A DNA stretch of 16,169 nt, from contig DATARH010000003.1 of NCBI GenBank assembly GCA_036264235.1, positions 1 to 16,169 of the forward strand, written 5' to 3'. The position numbers and the translations under genes are program-made. Of this stretch, positions 1 to 6,451 are shown one piece after another. Within the stretch, counting starts at the first letter, position 1. Every line of letters starts with the position of its first letter. The notes under the pieces are model-generated. The model had not been told where the DNA came from. It was given only the letters and a program-made list of their open reading frames with translations, and did not search any database. The stretch is from DATARH01 sp036264235. GTDB taxonomy: Bacteria > Pseudomonadota > Alphaproteobacteria > ATCC43930 > CGMCC-115725.

Positions 1-191
1 CCGCCGCCCGAGCCGATCGACTGGTAGTTGAGGCTGGTCCCCGTCTTTGCCTTGTAGGCCTCGGCCCATTTGGCGTAGATCGGATAGGGGAAGGTCGCCC
101 CGGCACCGGAAATCTCGGCAGCGCTGACGGGCGACGCGGCAAGCGTCGCGGCCAAAATGCCCGAAAGCAACGCGATACGGCGAGCGCTCAC
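1..191 (-). CDS. pstS: PstS, periplasmic phosphate-binding protein of the Pst ABC transporter (5' part only)
   Basis: This is the first 63 codons of the phosphate-binding subunit that captures inorganic phosphate in the periplasm for the PstCAB permease; the rest lies beyond the window edge. A GTG start is chosen because GGAG sits 6 nt upstream and the nearest upstream ATG is out of frame and quickly hits a stop. Residues 1-24 form a Sec signal peptide: two arginines at 4-5, a hydrophobic core at 6-19, and a likely cleavage after Val-Ser-Ala at 22-24. The mature start Glu-Ile-Ser-Gly-Ala-Gly-Ala-Thr-Phe-Pro-Tyr-Pro and the later Ile-Gly-Ser-Gly-Gly-Gly are typical of the PstS phosphate-binding fold. 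It lies 78 bp downstream of phoR on the same strand, behind a Pho-box-like array. Family identity is clear; only the C-terminal part is unseen. Confidence 0.9.
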   Translation of the reverse strand, partial: MSARRIALLSGILAATLAASPVSAAEISGAGATFPYPIYAKWAEAYKAKTGTSLNYQSIGSGG

Positions 192-256
192 GGCTGTCTC
201 CAGATTGTCAATCGCAATGAACCCATCGGACGACGGGCTGGTGAGTTTTAGCAATG

Positions 257-300
257 TGGCACGACCGTCTTATGGCAGTTTTGTTGCAGTTTGATGACGG
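257..300 (-). promoter_or_regulatory. Pho-box-like PhoB-binding array upstream of pstS
   Basis: Read on the minus strand, consecutive 11-bp units begin CCGTCAT (300-294), CTGCAAC (289-283), CTGCCAT (278-272) and, weaker, CGGTCGT (267-261). The middle pair with its A-rich spacer matches the classical Pho-box CTGTCAT-N4-CTGTCAT at about 13 of 18 positions. A possible -10 (TAAAAC, 250-245) follows. The array overlaps the last codons of phoR (stop at 272-270), so pstS probably has its own phosphate-starvation promoter inside the phoR tail. PhoB binding is inferred from the motif and the gene context. Confidence 0.6.
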
Positions 301-1703
301 CGATTCCGGCTGTCGCCGGCAGCGGCAGCCACGATTTCCGAGGGGGGCGCGAGGCGAAGCCACACGGTGAAGGTCGAGCCGACTCCCGGCGTGCTCTCGA
401 TATCGAGCCGACCGCGGTGCCGATTGAGGATGTGTTTGACAATCGCCAAGCCGAGCCCCGTACCGCCAAGCTCGCGCGAACGGGCGCTGTCGACGCGATA
501 AAAGCGCTCGGTTAGACGCGGCAAATGTTCGTCGGCGATGCCGTCGCCGCGGTCTGCGACGGCGATGCCGAGGAGCCCCTCGGCGATGCGGGGGGAGACC
601 GTGATCTCGGTTTGCAGCCGCCCGTATTTGATCGCGTTGTCGATCAAGTTCTGGAAGACCTGCGCCAACTCGTCCGCTTCGCCGATGACGACCGGAAGAT
701 CCCGCGGCAATGAGCACACGATCCGCATTTGCCGCGCGGCGGCACGCAACTCGAGGCCTGCGGCCACCTGCTCGATAACCGGCTCGAGCGTCACCTGCGC
801 AGTGGGTGGCACATGCTCGTTCAGTTCGATGCGCGATAAGGACAGCAAATCGTCGACCAGGCGGGCCATGCGCCCGGCCTGCTCGCGCATGATGCCGAGA
901 AAACGCTCGCGTGCCGCTGCATCGTCGCGCGCCGGGCCGAGCAGCGTCTCGATGAAGCCCACGAGGCTGGTTAGCGGCGTCTTCAGCTCGTGACCGGCAT
1001 TGGCGACGAAATCGGCACGCATCTGCTCGGCGCGTTTCAAGGCCGTGACATCGTGCAAGGTCAGCACGGCGGCGCCGCCGCCGACCGCCGGTCCCTCGAT
1101 CCGCGCGACCCGCGCCTCCAAAATGCGGGCAACCGGAATCGAAACCTCGAACTCGACGATGCGCCGGCCGCCGACCCGCAGGACGGCATCGACTGCTGCC
1201 AGGAGCGCCGGATTGCGCAAGGACGCCGCGAGATCGCGCGGCTCCGAAACGACACCGACAAATTCGCTGGAGGCCGCATTCGCGCGGACGATGCGGCGGC
1301 TTCGGTCGATCAGGATCAGCGGCTCCGGCGCGCCCGCGATGACCGCCTCGGCGGCATCGCGATCGGCGGAAACGGCAAGTAGGCGTTCGCGCCAGGCACG
1401 GCGCACACGCAAGACCGCCAACCAGATTCTGCTGGCGATCGGCATGAGTCGGCCGGGCCAGGAGACCGGCGTGCCTTCGGCCATGTCAGTGTCCGGCTCC
1501 AGCCGCTCGATAGCGTCGATCAAGGTGGCAAGCGACAGCGCCGGCGGCACCGCGGTGAAAAGCGCGATCCCGATGACCGCGATACAAGCCAGTGCCGTGA
1601 TGCCTCCATCCGCGCCAAAGGACCATAGCCCGATGACGACCAGGAGACCGGGAATAGCCAGCATCAGCGCCGGTGCCGGCAACGTCCTCAGAACCCGACC
1701 CAT
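270..1703 (-). CDS. phoR: PhoR, membrane histidine kinase of the phosphate regulon
   Basis: A 477-residue sensor kinase that, in this family, phosphorylates PhoB when phosphate is scarce and signals through the Pst/PhoU complex. Two hydrophobic segments (about residues 11-28 and 34-52) anchor it in the inner membrane. A PAS-like region (about 90-210) follows, then the HisKA helix Gly-His-Glu-Leu-Lys-Thr-Pro-Leu with the phospho-accepting His238. The ATP-binding domain keeps its N-box (Asn352 in Gln-Asn-Leu-Ile-Asp-Asn), G1 box (Asp387 in Gly-Asp-Gly) and G2 box (Gly413-Leu419). The ATG at 1703 is chosen because GGAGG lies 8 nt upstream; an in-frame ATG at 1748 is possible. PhoR rather than another kinase is supported by the architecture and by pstS directly downstream. 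phoB is not in view. The gene diverges from trpD across 145 bp. Confidence 0.9.
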   Translation of the reverse strand: MGRVLRTLPAPALMLAIPGLLVVIGLWSFGADGGITALACIAVIGIALFTAVPPALSLATLIDAIERLEPDTDMAEGTPVSWPGRLMPIASRIWLAVLRVRRAWRERLLAVSADRDAAEAVIAGAPEPLILIDRSRRIVRANAASSEFVGVVSEPRDLAASLRNPALLAAVDAVLRVGGRRIVEFEVSIPVARILEARVARIEGPAVGGGAAVLTLHDVTALKRAEQMRADFVANAGHELKTPLTSLVGFIETLLGPARDDAAARERFLGIMREQAGRMARLVDDLLSLSRIELNEHVPPTAQVTLEPVIEQVAAGLELRAAARQMRIVCSLPRDLPVVIGEADELAQVFQNLIDNAIKYGRLQTEITVSPRIAEGLLGIAVADRGDGIADEHLPRLTERFYRVDSARSRELGGTGLGLAIVKHILNRHRGRLDIESTPGVGSTFTVWLRLAPPSEIVAAAAGDSRNRRHQTATKLP

Positions 1704-1822
1704 GCGACCCGCCTCCACTGCGCCGATCGGCACCGGCCATGCTGGCATCGCGATCGGCCGCGCGTCCAGAGAAGCCGGTGGCCGCGAAAATTGCCCGAAT
1801 TCCGCGATCCGGGCGCGGCTGA

Positions 1823-1828
1823 TATAAC
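1823..1828 (+). promoter_or_regulatory. Candidate -10 box of the trpD operon
   Basis: TATAAC lies 20 nt before the trpD start and matches TATAAT at five of six bases in an otherwise GC-rich gap. The best -35 at normal spacing (TTCCGC at 1800) is poor, so this is a weak call. If correct, transcription would begin near 1835, giving a leader of about 14 nt. Confidence 0.3.
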
Positions 1829-1848
1829 AGCGCGATGGAAGAGAACCG

Positions 1849-2877
1849 ATGACCGCCGCCGCCCCTTCGGACGATCTGCGGCCGCTGCTCGGCCGCGTTG
1901 CCGCCGGCCACACCCTGTCCGAGAGCGAGGCCGAAGCCGCGTTCGAGATCATCATGAGCGGCAATGCGACGCCATCGCAAATGGGCGCGTTTCTGATGGC
2001 GTTGAGGGTACGCGGCGAGACCGTCGACGAGATCACCGGCGCGGCGCGGATCATGCGGGCAAAGGCGCTGGCGATCGAGGCGCCGCCGGGTACGATCGAC
2101 ACCGTCGGAACCGGCGGCGACGCTTCCGGCACGTTCAACATCTCGACCGCGACCGCGCTGGTCGTCGCCGGCTGCGGCGTGCCGGTCGCCAAGCACGGCA
2201 ACCGCGCTTTCTCGTCGAAATCCGGCGCGGCCGACGTGCTGGCGGCGCTCGGGGTCAATATCGATTGCGAGATGGCGGTGGTGCGCCGCTGCCTTTGGGA
2301 GGTCGGCATCTGCTTTCTGATGGCACCACGCCACCACAGCGCGATGCGCCATGTCGGGCCGACCCGGGTCGAACTGGCGACCCGCACGATCTTCAACCTG
2401 TTGGGGCCGCTGTCGAACCCGGCCGGGGCCCGGCGCATCCTGGTCGGGGTGTTCGCGCCGCAATGGGTGGTGCCGATGGCCGAGGTACTGGGCCGGCTCG
2501 GCGCCGAGCGCGCCTGGGTCGTGCACGGCTCGGGCATCGACGAGATCACGACGGCCGGCCCGACCACGGTCGCGGAATTCAAGGACGGCAGGGTGCGGGA
2601 GTTCGAGATCACGCCGGAGGAAGCCGGGCTCGAACGGGCGTCGCTCGACACGCTGAGCGGCGGCGAGCCGGCCCACAATGCGGCATTGATGCGCGAGCTG
2701 CTCGGCGGTCTCAACGGCCCGTTGCGCGATGTCGTTCTGCTGAATGCCGGCGCCGCGCTGGTGGTCGCCGGCCGCGCCGCCAAATTGCGCGACGGCATGG
2801 GACTGGCGGCCGAGGCGATCGACAAGGGCGCGGCGGCGCGCGTGCTCGATCGGCTGGTGGCGGAGACCAACCGGTGA
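1849..2877 (+). CDS. trpD: TrpD, anthranilate phosphoribosyltransferase
   Basis: A 342-residue cytosolic enzyme joining anthranilate to phosphoribosyl pyrophosphate, the second step of the tryptophan branch. The length is normal for the family. The PRPP/anthranilate loop is visible as Asp-Thr-Val-Gly-Thr-Gly-Gly-Asp (about residues 84-91), followed by Asn-Ile-Ser-Thr and Lys-His-Gly-Asn-Arg-Ala (about 116-121), all conserved in TrpD. Other family signatures include His-His-Ser-Ala-Met-Arg-His-Val and Asn-Leu-Leu-Gly-Pro-Leu-Ser-Asn-Pro. The ATG at 1849 has a purine-rich GGAAGAGA just upstream. The stop overlaps the GTG of the next gene in a GTGA junction, so trpC translation is probably coupled. 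No trpG or trpE is in view; the gene upstream is divergent phoR. Confidence 0.95.
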   Translation: MTAAAPSDDLRPLLGRVAAGHTLSESEAEAAFEIIMSGNATPSQMGAFLMALRVRGETVDEITGAARIMRAKALAIEAPPGTIDTVGTGGDASGTFNISTATALVVAGCGVPVAKHGNRAFSSKSGAADVLAALGVNIDCEMAVVRRCLWEVGICFLMAPRHHSAMRHVGPTRVELATRTIFNLLGPLSNPAGARRILVGVFAPQWVVPMAEVLGRLGAERAWVVHGSGIDEITTAGPTTVAEFKDGRVREFEITPEEAGLERASLDTLSGGEPAHNAALMRELLGGLNGPLRDVVLLNAGAALVVAGRAAKLRDGMGLAAEAIDKGAAARVLDRLVAETNR

Positions 2878-4139
2878 GAGATGTCCTCGCCGAGATTTGC
2901 GCCAGGAAACGCGCGCATGTCGCCGAACGCAAGGCGGCGATGCCGGAAGCGCGGCTGCGCGAGCGGCTGACCGAAGCACCGCCGGTCCGACCGTTTGCCG
3001 ACGCGCTCGAAACCAAGTTGAAGGGTGGCAAGTACGGGTTGATCGCCGAGATCAAAAAAGCCTCGCCGAGCAAGGGGCTGATCCGCGCCGATTTCGACCC
3101 GGCGAGCCTGGCTCAGGCCTATGAGGCGGGCGGCGCCGCCTGCCTCTCGGTGTTGACCGATGAGCCGTATTTCCAGGGCACCGACGAGTACCTGGTCGCG
3201 GCACGCGGCGCTGCTTCCTTGCCGGTGCTCCGCAAGGATTTCATCGTCGATCCGTATCAGGTGCTGGAAAGCCGGGCTCTCGGCGCCGATTGCATCCTGC
3301 TGATCATGGCGGCGTTGCCCGACGCATCGGCGCGTGAGCTTGCCGCCGCCGCCGCCGAACTCGGCCTTGACGTGCTAGTCGAGGTTCACGACCGCAGCGA
3401 ACTCGACCGCGCCCTCTGCCTCGATGCCCGGCTGATCGGGATCAACAACCGCAACCTCAAGACGTTGAAGGTCGATCTTAAAACTGCGGAGGAGCTCGGG
3501 CCGCTGCTGCCGCGCGACCGCATCGCGGTCGGCGAAAGCGGCCTCGGCGAGCCGGCCGACCTCGACCGGCTCGCCGCGGTCAGGGTGCGCTGCTTCCTGG
3601 TCGGCGAGTCGCTGATGCGCGCCACCGATGTTGCGGCGGCGACACGCCGGCTGCTGCGTCTCCCCGACCTGACCCATGTCGATGTCGAAGGGCGCGCCCG
3701 CATGGTCGATGTGTCGGAAAAAGCCGACACCTACCGGGTCGCGGTCGCCGGCGCCTGGGTCAAGATGAAGCCCGAAACACTCGCCCGTATCCAGGCCGGT
3801 GAGATCGCCAAGGGAGACGTGCTGGCGGTGGCGCGGCTCGCCGGCATCATGGCGGCGAAGCGCACTTCCGACCTGATCCCGCTGTGTCACCCGCTGGCGC
3901 TGGCCTCGGTCGTTGTCGATCTTGCCTGCGTGCCGGAGAAATCGGCCGTCGAGATCACCGCAACTTGCCGCCTCAAGGGGCCGACCGGAGTCGAAATGGA
4001 GGCATTAACCGCAGCGAGCGTCGCGGCACTGACGATTTACGACATGTGCAAATCGATCGACCGGGCGATGACCGTCACCGACATCCGACTGCTGAAGAAG
4101 TCGGGCGGCAAATCCGGCGACTACGAGGCTCCCCAATGA
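2874..4139 (+). CDS. trpC-moaC: TrpC-MoaC fusion: indole-3-glycerol-phosphate synthase joined to cyclic pyranopterin monophosphate synthase
   Basis: One 421-residue frame carries two complete enzymes of unrelated pathways. Residues 1-262 are TrpC (CdRP to indole-3-glycerol phosphate), with Glu59 and Lys61 in Ile-Ala-Glu-Ile-Lys-Lys, Lys121 in Leu-Arg-Lys-Asp-Phe and Glu170 in Leu-Val-Glu-Val-His-Asp matching the known catalytic residues. Residues 263-421 are MoaC, which forms cPMP in the second half-reaction of molybdenum cofactor synthesis. Its numbering runs exactly 262 ahead of E. coli MoaC, so Lys313, Asp390 and Lys393 match Lys51, Asp128 and Lys131. MoaC's usual Met1 is CTC (Leu263), and no stop or good internal start separates the domains. 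The first in-frame ATG (3702) corresponds to E. coli residue 15 and has only a weak AAGG 9 nt upstream. The GTG start overlaps the trpD stop, with GGAG 8 nt upstream. The ATGA overlap at the end couples it to moeA. Confidence 0.9.
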   Translation: MRDVLAEICARKRAHVAERKAAMPEARLRERLTEAPPVRPFADALETKLKGGKYGLIAEIKKASPSKGLIRADFDPASLAQAYEAGGAACLSVLTDEPYFQGTDEYLVAARGAASLPVLRKDFIVDPYQVLESRALGADCILLIMAALPDASARELAAAAAELGLDVLVEVHDRSELDRALCLDARLIGINNRNLKTLKVDLKTAEELGPLLPRDRIAVGESGLGEPADLDRLAAVRVRCFLVGESLMRATDVAAATRRLLRLPDLTHVDVEGRARMVDVSEKADTYRVAVAGAWVKMKPETLARIQAGEIAKGDVLAVARLAGIMAAKRTSDLIPLCHPLALASVVVDLACVPEKSAVEITATCRLKGPTGVEMEALTAASVAALTIYDMCKSIDRAMTVTDIRLLKKSGGKSGDYEAPQ

Positions 4140-5350
4140 TTTCCGTCGAAGAAGCACTACAGCGTCTCCTGGCGCCACTGGAACCGGTGCCGGTCGAACA
4201 GGTCTCGGTTGCCGATGGGATCGGCCGCGTTCTCGCCGAGGATTTGGCCGCCCGCCGCACCCAGCCGCCCTTCGCGGTCTCGGCGATGGATGGCTACGCG
4301 GTGCGTGCCGAGGACGTCGCCGAGGTGCCGGCGACCCTGAAGATCATCGCCGAGATCCCCGCCGGCGCCGGGTTCGGCGGCAGGCTGGGGCCCGGCGAGG
4401 CGGCACGTATCTTCACCGGCGCGCCGATGCCCGAGGGGGCCGACGCGATCGTGATCCAGGAGGACACCGAGCGCGACGGCGACCGCGTGCAGGTCAAGGA
4501 AGGCGCGCCGCAGGGCCGGTACGTCCGGCGCGAAGGACTCGATTTTGCCGAGGGCGAAGTGCTGCTCAAGGCCGGCCGGCGCCTCACGCCGCGCGATATC
4601 GGTCTCGCCGCGGCGATGAACCGGCCGTGGCTGATGGTGCATCGCCGTCCGGTCGTCGGCATCCTGTCGACCGGCGATGAGATCGTGATGCCGGGCGATC
4701 CGATCGGACCGCACCAGATCGTCAGCTCGAATTCGATGTCGCTCGCCGCTTTTGTCACCGCCACCGGCGGTGTGCCGGTGCTGGTCGGAAACGCGCCGGA
4801 CGATCCGGATGCGCTGCGCCGTATCGCGACGGCGGCGCGCGGTGTCGATCTGTTCGTCACCACCGGCGGCGTCTCTGTCGGCGAACACGACCTCGTCCGC
4901 GATGTCCTCGCGGAGGAAGGCCTGGAAATCGATTTCTGGCAGATCGCGATGCGGCCGGGGAAGCCGCTGATGGTCGGGCGCTACCGCGGCGCGCCGATGG
5001 TTGGCCTGCCGGGAAACCCGGTCTCGACGCTGGTCTGCGCTCTCCTGTTCCTGAAGCCGGCACTCGACCGTTTGAGCGGCCTGCCCGCCGGTGCGACTGA
5101 GACTGTCACCGCACGGCTTGGCGTTGCGCTCAAGCAAAACGACCGGCGCCAGGACTACCTCCGCTCGCGCCTCGTTCGCGCCGCCGACGGCACGCTGGAG
5201 GCGGTGCCGTTCGAGGTGCAGGACAGCTCGATGATGCGGCCGCTCGCCGCGGCCGATTGCCTCGTCATCAGGGCGCCGAACGCCCCGGCTCTCGCGCCCG
5301 GCAGCATGGTCCCGATCATCCCGTTCCCCGGCGGCGCTTGGCCGCTGTAG
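4136..5350 (+). CDS. moeA: MoeA, molybdopterin molybdenumtransferase
   Basis: A 404-residue cytosolic enzyme that inserts molybdate into adenylylated molybdopterin, the last step of basic molybdenum cofactor synthesis. The length fits MoeA. Signatures in order: Ser-Ala-Met-Asp-Gly-Tyr-Ala (about residues 49-55), Phe-Thr-Gly-Ala-Pro-Met-Pro-Glu-Gly-Ala-Asp (about 93-103), Ser178-Thr-Gly-Asp-Glu182, the Gly244-Gly-Val-Ser-Val-Gly-Glu-His-Asp252 loop of the MoaB/Mog-like domain, Met-Arg-Pro-Gly-Lys-Pro-Leu, and Pro292-Gly-Asn-Pro-Val-Ser297. A C-terminal beta domain completes the protein. The ATG overlaps the preceding stop (ATGA), so it is probably translated by coupling. Its product would serve molybdoenzymes such as the DmsA-like protein at 9829-12057. 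Confidence 0.95.
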   Translation: MISVEEALQRLLAPLEPVPVEQVSVADGIGRVLAEDLAARRTQPPFAVSAMDGYAVRAEDVAEVPATLKIIAEIPAGAGFGGRLGPGEAARIFTGAPMPEGADAIVIQEDTERDGDRVQVKEGAPQGRYVRREGLDFAEGEVLLKAGRRLTPRDIGLAAAMNRPWLMVHRRPVVGILSTGDEIVMPGDPIGPHQIVSSNSMSLAAFVTATGGVPVLVGNAPDDPDALRRIATAARGVDLFVTTGGVSVGEHDLVRDVLAEEGLEIDFWQIAMRPGKPLMVGRYRGAPMVGLPGNPVSTLVCALLFLKPALDRLSGLPAGATETVTARLGVALKQNDRRQDYLRSRLVRAADGTLEAVPFEVQDSSMMRPLAAADCLVIRAPNAPALAPGSMVPIIPFPGGAWPL

Positions 5351-5370
5351 CCGCATCGAGGAGCTCGCCC

Positions 5371-6282
5371 GTGTCCCTGACCTTCACCCCGCTGACGCCG
5401 GTCATCGCCGCCGAATGTTCCGGGGTCGAGATCGGCCGGCCACTGTCATCCGAGGACGCGGCAGCAATTGACGCCGGCATGGACAAATACGCGGTGCTGG
5501 TGTTCCGTCGCGATGCGCCGCTGACCACAGAGCAGCAGATCGCTTTCACCAGGAATTTCGGCGAGCTGGAGCCGCCGTATACACAGATCAGCAGCCCGGA
5601 GGGCAAGCGGCTCGACAATCCGGCGCTGTCCGACATCTCCAACCTCGGACCCGGCGGGCGCATCCTCGACCGCGACGACCGCAAGCGCCTGTTTGGCCTC
5701 GGCAACCAGCTGTGGCACAGCGACAGCAGCTACAAGGCGATCCCGGCGCGGTATTCGGCGCTCTGCGCCCATGTCGTGCCACCGCCCACTCCGAACGGCG
5801 AAGGCAACACCGAATTCGCCGATATGCGGGCCGCGTACGAGGCGCTCGACGACAAGACCAAGGCGCTGATCGAGGATTTGGTCTGCGAGCACAGCCGCAT
5901 CTTCTCGAAGGGTGCGCTCGGCTTCTCTTTCACCGAGGAGGAGGTGCGCGCCTTCGCGCCGGTGCGGCAGCGGCTGGTGCGCACCCACCGCAAGACCGGC
6001 CGCAAATCGCTGTACCTGTCGTCGCATGCCGGCCGGATCGTCGGTTGGCCGGTGCCGGAAGCGATGCTGCTGCTGCGCGAATTGACAGAGCACGCGACGC
6101 AGCGCCAATTCGTCTATTCGCACCAGTGGCGTGCCGGCGATCTAGTGATGTGGGATAACCGCACGGTCATGCACCGGGCGCGGCGTTACGAGGACGAGAA
6201 ATACCCGCGCGACCTGCGGCGAACGACACTGACCGACGGCGTCCCGACAGTCGAGCAGCAACAGCGCGTCGCGGCGGATTAG
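5371..6282 (+). CDS. TfdA/TauD-family Fe(II)/2-oxoglutarate-dependent dioxygenase, TfdA-like
   Basis: A 303-residue oxygenase that would use Fe(II), O2 and 2-oxoglutarate to hydroxylate a small substrate. The facial triad is intact: His116 and Asp118 in Trp-His-Ser-Asp-Ser-Ser-Tyr and distal His268 in Val-Met-His-Arg. Arg283/Arg284 near the C terminus fit the 2-oxoglutarate-binding arginine. Long stretches recall TfdA (2,4-D dioxygenase), for example Gly-Asp-Leu-Val-Met-Trp-Asp-Asn-Arg and Asp-Met-Arg-Ala-Ala-Tyr. TfdA-like proteins are common in bacteria with no herbicide exposure, so the substrate is left open. The GTG start is chosen for the strong GAGGAG 7 nt upstream and because homology begins there. 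It follows moeA by 20 bp and may share its transcript, although its function has no evident link to tryptophan or molybdenum cofactor. Confidence 0.88.
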   Translation: MSLTFTPLTPVIAAECSGVEIGRPLSSEDAAAIDAGMDKYAVLVFRRDAPLTTEQQIAFTRNFGELEPPYTQISSPEGKRLDNPALSDISNLGPGGRILDRDDRKRLFGLGNQLWHSDSSYKAIPARYSALCAHVVPPPTPNGEGNTEFADMRAAYEALDDKTKALIEDLVCEHSRIFSKGALGFSFTEEEVRAFAPVRQRLVRTHRKTGRKSLYLSSHAGRIVGWPVPEAMLLLRELTEHATQRQFVYSHQWRAGDLVMWDNRTVMHRARRYEDEKYPRDLRRTTLTDGVPTVEQQQRVAAD

Positions 6283-6303
6283 CCGCAATCTGCGGTTTCA
6301 TTT
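6283..6303 (+). terminator. Weak terminator-like hairpin after the dioxygenase gene
   Basis: CCGCA-ATC-TGCGG (6283-6295) is a perfect 5-bp inverted repeat directly after the stop codon, followed by TTTCATTT. The stem is short and the T-run is interrupted, so termination would be weak. It overlaps a second small hairpin (TTTCAT-TTCG-ATGAAA, 6296-6311). Confidence 0.35.
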
Positions 6304-6336
6304 CGATGAAAACTCGCATCGCTTAGGCACGCATTC

Positions 6337-6390
6337 GAACCATCAAGAACTTGCTTGAACCGGCGCGACTTGATGCTGATGTCTTTGAAC
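6337..6390 (+). promoter_or_regulatory. Helically phased GAAC repeats in the zwf leader, possible operator
   Basis: GAAC occurs at 6337, 6347, 6357 and 6387, that is, at spacings of 10, 10 and 30 bp on the same face of the helix. The inner part also contains TCAAG-N6-CTTGA (6343-6358). The stretch lies 62 bp before the zwf start in a 169-bp gap. No regulator is recognised; the function as a binding site is inferred from the periodicity only. Confidence 0.3.
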
Positions 6391-6451
6391 ACAGCCGCTG
6401 CTTGATCCAGCGCTCTGTGTGCTGCGAGTCTGTCGGCCGAAGGGGGCCATC

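Noticed and set aside
1791..2873. In-frame extension upstream of trpC
   Set aside because: It overlaps all of trpD in another frame and is Arg-rich; the real start is GTG 2874 at the GTGA junction.
270..2918. Very long minus-strand frame (882 codons) through phoR and across trpD
   Set aside because: Only the part from 1703 downward is PhoR; the upstream portion is a stop-free mirror of trpD, with Ala/Ser/Arg-rich text and no family pattern.
4157..5356. 399-codon minus-strand frame opposite moeA
   Set aside because: Arg/His/Asp-rich shadow of a clear MoeA gene with no motif of its own.
6296..6311. TTTCAT-TTCG-ATGAAA hairpin with UUCG loop after the dioxygenase gene
   Set aside because: The 6-bp stem is AT-rich and short and is not followed by a T-run; noted only alongside the weak terminator candidate.
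6337..6360. LexA (SOS) box
   Set aside because: The GAAC repeats are spaced by 6 bases rather than 7, and no SOS gene is beside them.
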